From Asterias rubens (taxonomy: Eukaryota; Echinodermata; Asteroidea; Forcipulatida; Asteriidae): DNA of 64,000 nt. This document shows, piece by piece, positions 1 to 10,200 of this stretch. The notes under the pieces were generated by a model, which was given only the letters and a program-made list of their open reading frames with translations, did no database searches and was not told where the DNA came from. The first letter of the stretch is position 1; the number at the start of each line of letters is the position of its first letter. The position numbers and the translations under genes are program-made. Location: the NCBI RefSeq assembly GCF_902459465.1, contig NC_047064.1, positions 12,170,160-12,234,159 of the forward strand, read 5' to 3'.

Positions 1-452
1 CGTAAGTGGTCACTTTAAAACTTCCTTTCAAATGGGACAAAACCCACAACATATAGAGTGGTTTAATTAGGCACCAATTAGTTGGTCTAATTAGCTGCAA
101 CGGAATATTTCGATGTGTTATTATATTGTCTTAACAATTAAACACTAAAAATAAAATGTTTGTTAATTATGTGAGGTACATTTTGTTTTAAAGTGACCAC
201 TTACGTTATTTCTTTTATAAAAATTTCCTTTCAAATGGGACAAAACCCACAACATATAGAGTGGTTTAATTAGGCACCAATTAGTTGGTCTAATTAGCTG
301 CAACGGACTATTTCGATGTGTTATGTAATGGTCTTAATGATTAAACACTAAAAAGTAACTATTTGCTAATGATGTGAGGTACATTTTGTTTTAAAGTGAC
401 TACTTACGTAATTTTTTAGTCTAAAAATTCCCTTCAAATGAGGCAAAAGTTT
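1..452. repeat. Tandem ~205 bp units, same family as the foldback element at 44-47.5 kb
   Basis: Two full units and a partial third lie head to tail. The first is bounded by a perfect 21 bp inverted pair (starting CGTAAGTGGTCACTTTAAAA at base 1 and its complement ending at 205). The second ends near 408 and the third is cut off near 452 by the LINE remnant. The body carries the blocks GGTCTAATTAGCTGCAACGG and ATTTCGATGTGTTA, which recur in every unit of the 44,297-47,537 element. The orientation matches that element's right arm. The array probably continues to the left of the window. Confidence 0.85.
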
Positions 453-454
453 AC

Positions 455-1262
455 ATTCATTTAGATGCCCCCAAGTCTTTTGTTAGACCGACTTTTATCG
501 ATTTTTCTAGTGCTTTTAACTCCATTGTTCCACATATTTTAATTGATAAGTTATTGAGTCTGGATTTTACACCACAGCTTGCGTTGGTTATACAATTTTC
601 TTCTAGACAGACCACCGAGGGTAAAGTGTAATAATATGCTGTCAAAAAGTTCGTCGACTGGTGTGAGCGCCATCATTTATAGTGCTTAACGTCAAGAAAA
701 CCAATGAAATGATCTTTGACTTCCGTCGCTCAGCTGCAGTCGATGAATCCCTGGTCATTCATAATCATCCTATTGAGCAGGTTTCAGAGTACAAGTATTT
801 AGGCACAGTTATTGACAGTAAACTCAATTGGAACACTAATTCACAATTATTTTCTAGTAAAGCTAATCAAAGGTTGTACTTCTTGAGAAACTAAAAGAGT
901 TCCATGTTGACAATAGGATTTTAAATCTTTTTTACCAGTCATTGATTCAAAGTATTCTCACTTTTTGTTTGATTTGTAATTTTGGTAATCTGTCTAAACA
1001 AAATGTTAAGAAACTGGATAAACCAAGGAAAATCGCTCATTGGTACTGATCTGGATTCAATTGGTTCACTGTATGAAAAAAGACTAATGCTTAAAGTACA
1101 CAAATTAATGCAAGACATCTCTCATTGTTTTACATTCAATAGGTCGGGTATTCGTCTTTCTGTTCTTAGGACTTCACTATGCCGCACCAGACGATCATTT
1201 GTTCCTAATGCTATTCACATGTTCAACAACAATGCTAGCAGGGTTACTAAGGGTTGTTACTA
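455..1262 (+). pseudogene. CR1-like LINE reverse transcriptase remnant
   Basis: Three frames must be combined to read this as the C-terminal part of a CR1/Rex-type reverse transcriptase. Bases 484-600 give FIDFSSAFNSIVPHIL, the RT domain A signature. Bases 682-894 give LNVKKTNEMIFDFRR followed by YKYLGTVID, the late RT/thumb region. Bases 900-1262 give the tail with SLYEKRLMLKVHKL and a basic serine/arginine stretch. Two adjacent stops follow the first block, and the FADD catalytic block is missing, so there is an internal deletion as well as frameshifts. The copy is dead. The clade call rests on the FDFRR...YKYLGT pattern known from CR1-like elements. Confidence 0.75.
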
Positions 1263-1560
1263 AGGGTTGTTAGCACTTGCGTTCAGACACTGTACTAAAG
1301 TTGGTTTAACTCATGGTTTAACCCGATCAAGTTCAACTCAGTGTGTCTGAACGGATCTAAAGTTAATCCGAATCGAGTTCAACCCACAAAAGATAAACCG
1401 TCCAGGGAGGGGGTTTATCGTTAGACCGCTTCGGGTTTAACTTTTAACACTGTGTGTGGACAGAATAAAAAATACCACATCCGGTCTAACTCACAACAGA
1501 CGACCCATTGACCTCTCTGTTTTTAACGTGGACAAATAAATAAATCTAATCTAATCTAAT
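1263..1560. repeat. LINE 3' tail region ending in a (TAATC)n microsatellite
   Basis: No gene is visible. The stretch begins with a duplicated ACTAAGGGTTGTTA at the end of the LINE frame and contains an inverted pair (CGTTCAGACACTG near 1279, its complement ending near 1352). It ends in AATAAATAAATCTAATCTAATCTAAT, a short pentanucleotide repeat of the kind that ends CR1-like LINEs. The palindromic MITE starts directly in this tail. Confidence 0.5.
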
Positions 1561-1890
1561 AATTACCCCACGTTCGTACTGGAAAAGTCGCCTATTTTTT
1601 CAGGACGAACGTGTGCAGACATTTACCCTCGTTCCACCTGGAAAAAAAATACGCATCATCACGTGAGCCTTCTCGTGGTGACGTCAGAGCACCTCGGGCC
1701 AGACCCAAGTGACCCGCTTTTGAATAGGGGCACTTCAGGGGGGCTGGCCCGAGGTACTCTGACGTCACCACGAGAAGGGTCACGTCATGATGCGTGTTTT
1801 TTCCCCAGGTGGAACGTGGGTAAATATCTGCACACGTTCGTCCTGGGGAAAAAATAGGCGACTTTTCCAGTACGAACGTGGGGTAATTAT
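1559..1890. mobile_element. Palindromic foldback MITE, 332 bp
   Basis: The two arms are about 140 bp and almost fully complementary: the left begins ATAATTACCCCACGTTCGTA and the right ends in its complement. A spacer of about 50 bp lies around 1697-1749. Within the arms the motif ACGTTCGTNCTGG recurs near 1569, 1606 and 1835 in alternating orientation. No transposase is encoded; the frames across it are a by-product of the palindrome. A non-autonomous DNA transposon is the likely identity. No target duplication could be fixed because the arms run into the LINE tail. Confidence 0.8.
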
Positions 1891-2365
1891 CAGTGCCCAC
1901 GGTCGTCCTGGTAAAAACAAAATAAGCCACTTGGATGAGCCATGGAGGATGAGCACACCGGGGTCGACCCAGGGAAGCTAAACTATAACGCACCCACAAA
2001 AACTGGTGAGACGAGCCTTCAGCTGGTGGTTAACTTATATGGAAAGCCGTAAGTGCAAATCAAGAAACAATCGCTATTTCTGGTAGCAATGTAATCAAAT
2101 TTTTTGATTTTATTTCAAACAAAACAAATTATTATCAGAGGTATTTTACATAGTTGAAAGTTTGCCGAAATGTAGAATTTTGTTAAAACATCTGTTTTTA
2201 CGATCTAGTGTTTTACTAACATTCGGCCGACCATACCAACCAATTAGGCGGTTTGTTTATCAACAAGGTCTTTATAACTCCCTAACCGCGTCATCTTGGA
2301 TTGAAATAGAAGGTCCAGTGCATGGTATCCATTCCTTTGTGGAATTCTATGAGGGGCCGTTTATG
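1891..2365. repeat. Dispersed repeat, related copy at 51.9-52.2 kb; no gene
   Basis: The first part (CCCACGGTCGTCCTGG, then GAGCCATGGAGGATGAGC) and the later part (CGACCATACCAACCAATTAG, then GGTTTGTTTATCAACAA) occur in the same order and strand at about 51,949-52,140. The right end (GAGGGGCCGTTTATGACTAA) has an inverted counterpart at about 50,297-50,321. No convincing coding frame is seen. Confidence 0.6.
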
Positions 2366-2474
2366 ACTAAATGAGCAAACCCATATATATAAGAGCAAAA
2401 CCATATATATTAGGAGCATAACCATATATATAGGAGCAAAACCATATAATATATATGGAAGCAAAACTATATAA
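2366..2474. repeat. AT-rich minisatellite, GAGCAAAACCATATATAT units
   Basis: About five degenerate units of roughly 20-24 bp, each an AGCAAAACC/AGCATAACC block followed by ATATAT runs. The same array resumes at 4199 on the other side of the Penelope-like element, so that element inserted into this simple-sequence tract. Confidence 0.8.
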
Positions 2475-2497
2475 TGAATAGGGTAGATGGCCTTAGC

Positions 2498-2524
2498 TTT
2501 CGATCCAATCCGGACCTTCTTCAG
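2498..2524 (-). ncRNA. Hammerhead-ribozyme-like core in the Penelope-like 3' region
   Basis: On the minus strand CTGAAGA is followed after one base by GGTCC, a five-base loop, GGATC and then GAAA. GGTCC can pair with GGATC as stem II, placing the CUGANGA and GAAA core boxes correctly except for one extra A. Hammerhead motifs are known in the terminal repeats of Penelope-like elements. Stems I and III are not clearly resolved, so the fold and activity are uncertain. Confidence 0.45.
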
Positions 2525-3031
2525 AGGCATAAAACAAGTACAAACAAATACATATCCATTTATAGAAGAAGAGAGGGGGAAAGGGATTAAGGAAAGGATC
2601 CAGAAAGAAGCGGGAAAATAACAGCCAATCAAAGTTCCTATTTCAGAAACAATATTGGTGGCTATGAACCAATAGGAGTGGAGTGGCGAGGACAAAGGAT
2701 GTTTAGAATGAAAGGAAGGGTTACTGGACCGTAAAAGTGGTAAAAGTATTGTTCAACAACAATGCAGGGAGACAAGAAAGGGTAGGATTAGAGAGCAAGT
2801 TGCATCATGATGCAACTAACAATGGTCAATTAATAAGAATAGCAAGATCAAAGGTATGATGATTTTAAAAATAGGTATGAGGGACCTGTGGAAAAAAGGG
2901 GGGGTTACTTACATCAGATAGTTACAGTGATGAATTTATAAAAACAACTTTAAACTAGGTTAATTTATACATTATGTACAGAATATATACAACATATAAG
3001 TTCTTAGGCAGAAGTGAAGGGTAATGAGAAG

Positions 3032-4183
3032 TTATTTAACACCAGTGTTTATGTTAAGTCCAAAGGGTTTGACTGTCTTGAGTTGGTGAATCCAGTGTGA
3101 TTCTCTATTCTTGCGGTGTGTGTCATCACCATTGCAAGCTTCAATCACCAGAAGTTCAACATCAATGACACTATGATTGGGGCTGTTGAAGTGGATAGAG
3201 ACTGGGTACGGTTTCTTAGTCTTTATGGAAGAGACATGATTCGCAAAGCGAAGACTAAGTTTGGTCTTAGTCTCTCCCACATATTGAAGCCCACATCTCT
3301 TACATGATATGACATAGACTACATTAGACGTGCTGCATTCAGAGTCGGTCTTGATGTTGTATGAAGAGCCAGTGGTATGACTCTTCACCTTAAGTGAGGG
3401 CTTAATGTGCAGACACGTTTTGCATTTGGAACGGGTACATTTGTGACAGCCCAGTATATCTGTCGGGGGTTGTGTTTGGACTGTACCTGGGGGAAGTTTG
3501 GCCCTGACTAGTATGTCACCAAGGTTCTTAGGGCGGTGGAATGCAACCATGGGAACCTCAGTGATTGCTGAGTGTAACCTGCTGGAGGAGTGAAGTATAG
3601 GCATGTTATTATTGAGAATTGAGGGAAGTTTGGGTAGTTTGGGGTGGAAGGTGGTGACCAAAGCAACTCTATTGGTAGGAGCTTTTTTAGCTCCCGTGTT
3701 AGTCAACAGAGTATGACGAGGTACGTTGAGAGCCCTGTTGATAGCAAGTTGGACCCTACGTTCGCTGTGTCCCCTAGATACAAGGTGTTTCCTTAGCTCT
3801 GATGAGCGCCTCTTGTACAGGGTATCTGTGGAACAGATACGCCTAATACGTAAGGCCTGACTGTAAGCAATTGCCTTCTTACAGTGACTAGGGTGACAGC
3901 TATTGGAGAGAAGGTACTGGTGGGTGTCGGTGGGTTTACTGTAAACATCTGTGACAAGGCCATTAGGAGACTTGGTTATTGTCACATCTAGAAAGTTCAC
4001 ACTGGTGAGAGATTGTTCGGTAGTGAACTTAATGGTGGGGTGAAATGAGTTGATATGGTCAATAAACTCATCCAAGCTGTCTTGGTCACCACACCAGATG
4101 GAGAAAATATCATCAATAAATCTCCACCAAACTAGTGGTCGGTTGGGGGCGGAGGACAGGAGTCTGTCCTCCAACTGAGACAT
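3032..4183 (-). CDS. Penelope-like element ORF: RT C-terminal part plus GIY-YIG endonuclease
   Basis: 383 open codons. Residues 19-30 read WWRFIDDIFSIW, the RT catalytic motif, so the fingers and palm N-terminus are missing. The thumb follows with FLDVTITKSPNG and YSKPTDTHQYL. A cysteine-rich linker around 244-258 (CHKCTRSKCKTC) precedes the GIY-YIG nuclease domain, which begins near residue 287 with NVVYVISCKRCGLQYVGET and continues with the arginine/histidine part (LRFANH). In intact elements the protein reverse-transcribes the element RNA and nicks the target. This copy lacks most of the polymerase and cannot be autonomous. The first methionine is internal to the family protein, so it is not a natural start. 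Confidence 0.9.
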   Translation of the reverse strand: MSQLEDRLLSSAPNRPLVWWRFIDDIFSIWCGDQDSLDEFIDHINSFHPTIKFTTEQSLTSVNFLDVTITKSPNGLVTDVYSKPTDTHQYLLSNSCHPSHCKKAIAYSQALRIRRICSTDTLYKRRSSELRKHLVSRGHSERRVQLAINRALNVPRHTLLTNTGAKKAPTNRVALVTTFHPKLPKLPSILNNNMPILHSSSRLHSAITEVPMVAFHRPKNLGDILVRAKLPPGTVQTQPPTDILGCHKCTRSKCKTCLHIKPSLKVKSHTTGSSYNIKTDSECSTSNVVYVISCKRCGLQYVGETKTKLSLRFANHVSSIKTKKPYPVSIHFNSPNHSVIDVELLVIEACNGDDTHRKNRESHWIHQLKTVKPFGLNINTGVK

Positions 4184-4198
4184 GAATAGGTTAGCATA

Positions 4199-4267
4199 GA
4201 AGCAAAACTATATATATAAGAGCAAAACCATATATAGGAACAAACCAATATATATAAGAGCAAACCA
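4199..4267. repeat. AT-rich minisatellite, continuation after the Penelope-like insertion
   Basis: AGCAAAACTATATATATAAG units identical in kind to those at 2366-2474. The first satellite monomer follows directly. Confidence 0.75.
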
Positions 4268-7200
4268 ATGTGTGTTCTGAAGCTACTGCTTGAATCTCAG
4301 CGACTTCTGACATGACGATTTTTTTAATCTGCTCAGATTGAGCTGAGATTAATTCTGTACTGAGAAACATGGGTGTTCTAAATCTACTCGTTGAATCTAA
4401 GCCAGATCTGATGTGATACTTTTTTAAATCTGCTCAGATTGACCTAAGATTAATTCTGTAATAAAGAACATGGGTGTTCTGAAGCTACTCGTTGAATCTA
4501 AGCCAGATCTGAGATGATATTTTTTTTTAAATCTGCTCAGATTGAGCTGAGATTAATTCTTTCACTAAGAAACATGTGGTTCTGAAGCTACTGCTTGAAT
4601 CTCAGCGACTTCTGACATGACGATTTTTTAAATCTGCTCAGATTGAGCTGAGATTAATTCTGTACTAAGAACCTGATATTAATTCTGTACTAAGAAACAT
4701 GGGTGTTCTGAAGCTACTCGTTGAATCTAAGCAAGATCTGATGTGATACTTTTTTATATCTGCTCAGATTGACCTGAGATTAAATCTGTAATAAGGAACA
4801 TGGGTGTTATGAAGCTACTCGTTGAATCTCAGCGAGATCTGATGAGATACTTTTTGAAATCTGCTCAGATTGACCTCAGATTAATTCTGTAATAAGGAAC
4901 ATGGGTGTTCTGAAGCTACTGGTTGAATCTAATCCAGATCTGAGATGATATTTTTTTTAATCTGCTCAGATTGAGCTACTGCTTGTATCTCAGCGACTTC
5001 TGACATGACGATTTTTTTAATCTGCTCCGATTGGCCTGAGATTAATTCTGTACTAAGAAACATGGGTGTTCTGAAGCTACTCGTTGAATCTAAGCCAGAT
5101 CTGATGTGATACTTTTTTAAATCTGCTCAGATTGAGCCGAGCTTAATTCTGTACTAAGAAACATGGGTGTTTTAAAGCTACTCGTTGAATCTAAGCGAGA
5201 TCTGATGTGATATTTTTTTAAATCTTTTCAGACTGACCTAAGATTAATTCTGTAATAAGGAACATGGTTGTTTTGAAGCTACTGGTTGAATCTAAGCCAG
5301 ATCTGAGATGATATTTTTTTTAATCTGCTCAGATTGAGCTACTGCTTGAATCTCAGCGACTTCTGACATGACGATTTTTTTAATCTGCTCCGATTGACCT
5401 GAGATTAATTCTGTACTAAGAAACATGGGTGTTCTGACGCTACTCGTTGAATCTAAGCCAGATCTGATGTGATACTTTTTTAAATCTGCTCAGATTGAGC
5501 CGAGCTTAATTCTGTACTAAGAAACATGGGTGTTCTAAAGCTACTCGTTGAATCTAAGCGAGATCTGATGTGATATTTTTTGAAATCTGCTCAGACTGAC
5601 CTACGATTAATTCTGTAATAAGGAACATGGGTGTTCTGAAGCTACTGGTTGAATCTAATCCAGATCTGAGATGATATTTTTTTTAATCTGCTCAGATTGA
5701 GCTACTGCTTGAATCTCAGCGACTTCTGACATGACGATTTTTTTAATCTGCTCCGATTGACCTGAGATTAATTCTGTACTAAGAAACATGGGTGTTCTGA
5801 AGCTAGTCGTTGAATCTAAGCCAGATCTGAGATGATGATTTTTTTATCTGCTCAGATTGACCTGAGATTAATTATGTAATAAGGAACATGGGTGTTCTGA
5901 AGCTACTGGTTGAATCTAAGCCAGATCTGAGATGATATTTTTTTTTAATCTGCTCAGATTGAGCTGAGATTAATTCTTTACTAAGAAACATGTGTGTTCT
6001 GAAGCCACTGGTTGAATCTAAGCCAGATCTGAGATGATATTTTTTTTTAATCTGCTCAGATTGAGCTGAGATTAATTCTTTACTAAGAAACATGTGTGTT
6101 CTGAAGCCACTGCTTGAATCTAAGCCAGATCTGAGATGATGATTTTTTTAATCTGCTCAGATTGAGCTGAGATTAATTCTTTACTTAGAAACATGTGTGT
6201 TCTGAAGCTACTGCTTGAATCTAAGCCAGATCTGAGATGATGATTTTTTTAATCTGCTCAGATTGAGCTGAGATTAATTCTGTACTGAGAAACATGGGTG
6301 TTCTAAATTTACTCGTTGAATCTAAGCCAGATCTGATGTGAGACTTTTTTAAATCTGCTCAGATTGACCTGAGATTAATTCTGTAATAAAGAACATAGGT
6401 GTTCTGAAGCTACTCGTTGAATCTAAGCCAGATCTGAGATGATATTTTTTTTTTTTAAATCTGCTCAGATTGAGCTGAGATTAATTCTTTCACTAAGAAA
6501 CATGTGGTTCTGAAGCTACTGCTTGAATCTCAGCGACTTCTGACATGACGATTTTTTAAATCTGCTCAGATTGAGCTGAGATTAATTCTGTACTAAGAAC
6601 CTGAGATTAATTCTGTATTAAGAAACATGGGTGTTCTGAAGCTACTGGTTGAATCTAAGCCAGATCTGATGTGATACTTTTTGAAATCTGCTCCGATTGA
6701 CCTGAGATTAATTCTGTACTAAGAAACATGGGTGTTCTAAAGCTACTCGTTGAATCTAAGCGAGATCTGATGTGATACTTTTTGAAATCTGCTCAGATTG
6801 ACCTGAGATTAATTCTGTCCTAAGGAACATGGGTGTTCTGAAGCTACTGGTTGAATCTAAGCCAGATCTGAGATGATATTTTTTTTAATCTGCTCCGATT
6901 GACCTGAGATTAATTCTTTACTAAGAAACATGTGTTTTCTGAAGCTACTGCTTGAATCTCAGCGACTTCTGAGATGATGACTTTTTAAATCTGCTCAGAC
7001 TGAGCCGAGATTAATTCTTTACTAAGAAACATGGGTGTTCTAAAGCTACTCGTTGAATCTAAGCGAGATCTGATGTGATACTTTTTGAAATCTGCTCAGA
7101 TTGAGCTGAGATTAATTCTTTACTTAGAAACATGGGTGTTTTAAAGCTACTCGTTGAATCTAAGCGAGATCTGATGTGATATTTTTTAAAATCTGCTCAG

Positions 7201-10200
7201 ACTGACCTAAGATTAATTCTGTAATAAGGAACATGGGTGTTTTGAAGCTACTGGTTGAATCTAAGCCAGATCTGAGATGATATTTTTTTTTTATCTGCTC
7301 AGATTGAGCTACTGCTTGAATCTCAGCGACTTCTGACATGACGATTTTTTTAATCTGCTCCGATTGACCTGAGATTAATTCTGTACTAAGAAACATGGGT
7401 GTTCTGAAGCTACTCGTTGAATCTAAGCCAGATCTGATGTGATACTTTTTTAAATCTGCTTAGACTGACCTGAGATTAATTCTGTAATAAGGAACATGGG
7501 TGTTCTGAAGCTACTGCTTGAATCTAAGCAAGATCTGAGATGATATTTTTTTAATCTGCTCAGATTGAGCTGAGATTAATTCTGTTCTAAATCTACTCGT
7601 TGAATCTAAGCCAGATCTGATGTGATACTTTTTTAAATCTGCTCAGATTGACCTGAGATTAATTCTGTAATAAAGAACATGGGTGTTCTGAAGCTACTCG
7701 TTGAATCTAAGCCAGATCTGAAATGATATTTTTTTTTAAATCTGCTCAGATTGAGCTGAGATTAATTCTGTACTAAGAACCTGAGATTAATTCTGTATTA
7801 AGAAACATGGGTGTTCTAAAGCTACTGGTTGAATCTAAGCCAGATCTGAGATAATATTTTTTTTTAATCTGCTCCGATTGACCTGAGATTAATTCTTTAC
7901 TAAGAAACATGTGTTTTCTGAAGCTACTGCTTGAATCTCAGCGACTTCTGAGATGATGACTTTTTAAATCTGCTCAGATTGAGCCGAGATTAATTCTGTA
8001 CTAAGAAACATGGGTGTTCTAAAGCTACTCGTTGAATCTAAGCGAGATCTGATGTGATACTTTTTGAAATCTGCTCAGATTGACCTGAGATTAATTCTTT
8101 ACTAAGGAACATGGGTGTTCTGAAGCTACTGGTTGAATCTAATCCAGATCTGAGATGATATTTTTTTTAATCTGCTCAGATTGAGCCGAGCTTAATTCTC
8201 TACTAAGAAACATGGGTGTTCTAAAGCTACTCGTTGAATCTAAGCCAGATCTGAGATGATATTTTTTTTAATCTGCTCAGATTGAGCCGAGATTAATTCT
8301 TTACTTAGAAACATGTGTGTTCTGAAGCTACTGGTTGAATCTCAGCGACTTCTGACATGACGATTTTTTTAATCTGCTCCGATTGAGCTGAGATTAATTC
8401 TGTACTAAGAAACATGGGTGTTCTGAAGCTACTGCTTGAATCTCAGCGAGATCTGATGTGATACTTTTTGAAATCTGCTCAGACTGACCTGAGATTAATT
8501 CTGTAAGAAGGAACATATGTGTTCTGAAGCTACTGCTTGAATCTAAGCCAGATCTGAGATGAATTTTTTTTAAAAATCTGCTCAGACTGAGCCGAGCTTA
8601 ATTCTGTACTAAGAAACATGGGTGTTCTAAAGCTACTCGTTGAATCTAAGCCAGATCTGAGATGATATTTTTTTTTAATCTGGTCAGATTGAACTTAGAT
8701 TACTTCTTTACTAAGAAACATGTGTGTTCTGAAGCTACTGCTTGAATCTCAGCGAGATCTGATGTGATACTTTTTGAAATCTGCTCAGACTGGCCTGAGA
8801 TTAATTCTGTAAGAAGGAACATGTGTGTTCTGAAGCTACTGCTTGAATCAAAGCCAGATCTGAGATGATATTTTTTTTAAATCTGCTCAGATTGAGCTGA
8901 GATTAATTCTTTACTTAGAAACATGTGTGTTCTGAAGCTACTGCTTGAATCTCAGCGACTTCTGACATGGAGATTTTTTTAATCTGCTCCGATTGACCTG
9001 AGATTAATTCTGTACTAAGAAACATGGGTGTTCTAAAGCTACTCGTTGAATCTAAGCGAGATCTGATGTGATATTTTTTGAAATCTGCTCAGACTGACCT
9101 ACGATTAATTCTGTAATAAGGAACATGGGTGTTCTGAAGCTACTGCTTGAATCTAAGCCAGATCTGAGATGATATTTTTTTTGAAATCTGCTCAGATTGA
9201 CCTGAGATTAATTCTGTAATAAGGAAAAAAGGTGTTCTGAAGCTACTGGTTGAATCTAAGCCAGATCTGAGATGATATTTTTTTTTAATCTGCTCAGATT
9301 GAACTTAGATTATTTCTTTACTAAGAAACATGTGTGTTCTGAAGCTACTGCTTGAATCTCAGCGACTTCTGAGATGATGACTTTTTAAATCTGCTCAGAT
9401 TGAGCCGAGATTAATTCTGTACTAAGAAACAGGGGTGTTCTGAAGCTACTCGTTGAATCTAACCGAGATCTGATGTGATACTTTTTGAAATCTGCTCAGA
9501 CTGACCTGAGATTAAATCTGTAATAAGGAACATGGGTGTTCTGAAGCTGTTGAATCTCAGCGAGATCTGATGTGATACTTTTTTAAATCTGCTCAGACTG
9601 ACCTGAGATTAATTCTGTAGGAAGGAACATGTGTGTTCTGAAGCTACTGCTTGAATCTAAGCCAGATCTGAGATGATATTTTTTTTAATCTGCTCAGATT
9701 GAGCCGAGATTAATTCTTTACTTAGAAACATGTGTGTTCTGAAGCTACTGGTTGAATCTCAGCGACTTCTGACATGACGATTTTTTTAATCTGCTCCGAT
9801 TGAGCTGAGATTAATTCTGTACTAAAAAGAAACATGGGTGTTCTGAAGCTACTGCTTGAATCTCAGCGAGATCTGATGTGATACTTTTTGAAATCTGCTC
9901 AGACTGACCTGAGATTAATTCTGTAAGAAGGAACATGTGTGTTCTGAAGCTACTGCTTGAATCTAAGCCAGATCTGAGATGATATTTTTTTAAAATCTGC
10001 TCAGATTGAGCCGAGCTTAATTCTGTACTAAGAAGCATGGGTGTTCTAAAGCTACTCGTTGAATCTAAGCCAGATTTGAGATGATATTTTTTTTTAATCT
10101 GCTCAGATTGAACTTAGATTACTTCTTTACTAAGAAACATGTGTGTTCTGAAGCTACTGCTTGAATCTCAGCGAGATCTGATGTGATACTTTTTGAAATC

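Larger units (their letters stand above)
2475..4198 (-). mobile_element. 5'-truncated Penelope-like retroelement
   Basis: The element reads right to left. It starts abruptly inside the reverse transcriptase at about 4198, carries an open frame to 3032, and has a 3' untranslated region of about 550 bp ending near 2475. Both ends abut GAAGCAAAACTATATA (2458-2474 and 4198-4214), which may be a target duplication within the AT-rich minisatellite. Loss of the 5' part is the usual outcome of target-primed insertion. RT followed by GIY-YIG is the diagnostic architecture of Penelope-like elements. Confidence 0.88.

Noticed and set aside
1592-1999. Frames of 64 and 135 codons
   Set aside because: They run through a palindrome and mirror each other on both strands.
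5872-10038. Minus-strand open frames of 73-78 codons in the satellite (MFLSKELISAQSEQIKK type)
   Set aside because: They follow the monomer period and repeat the same peptide; only some units stay open. They are by-products of the tandem repeat.
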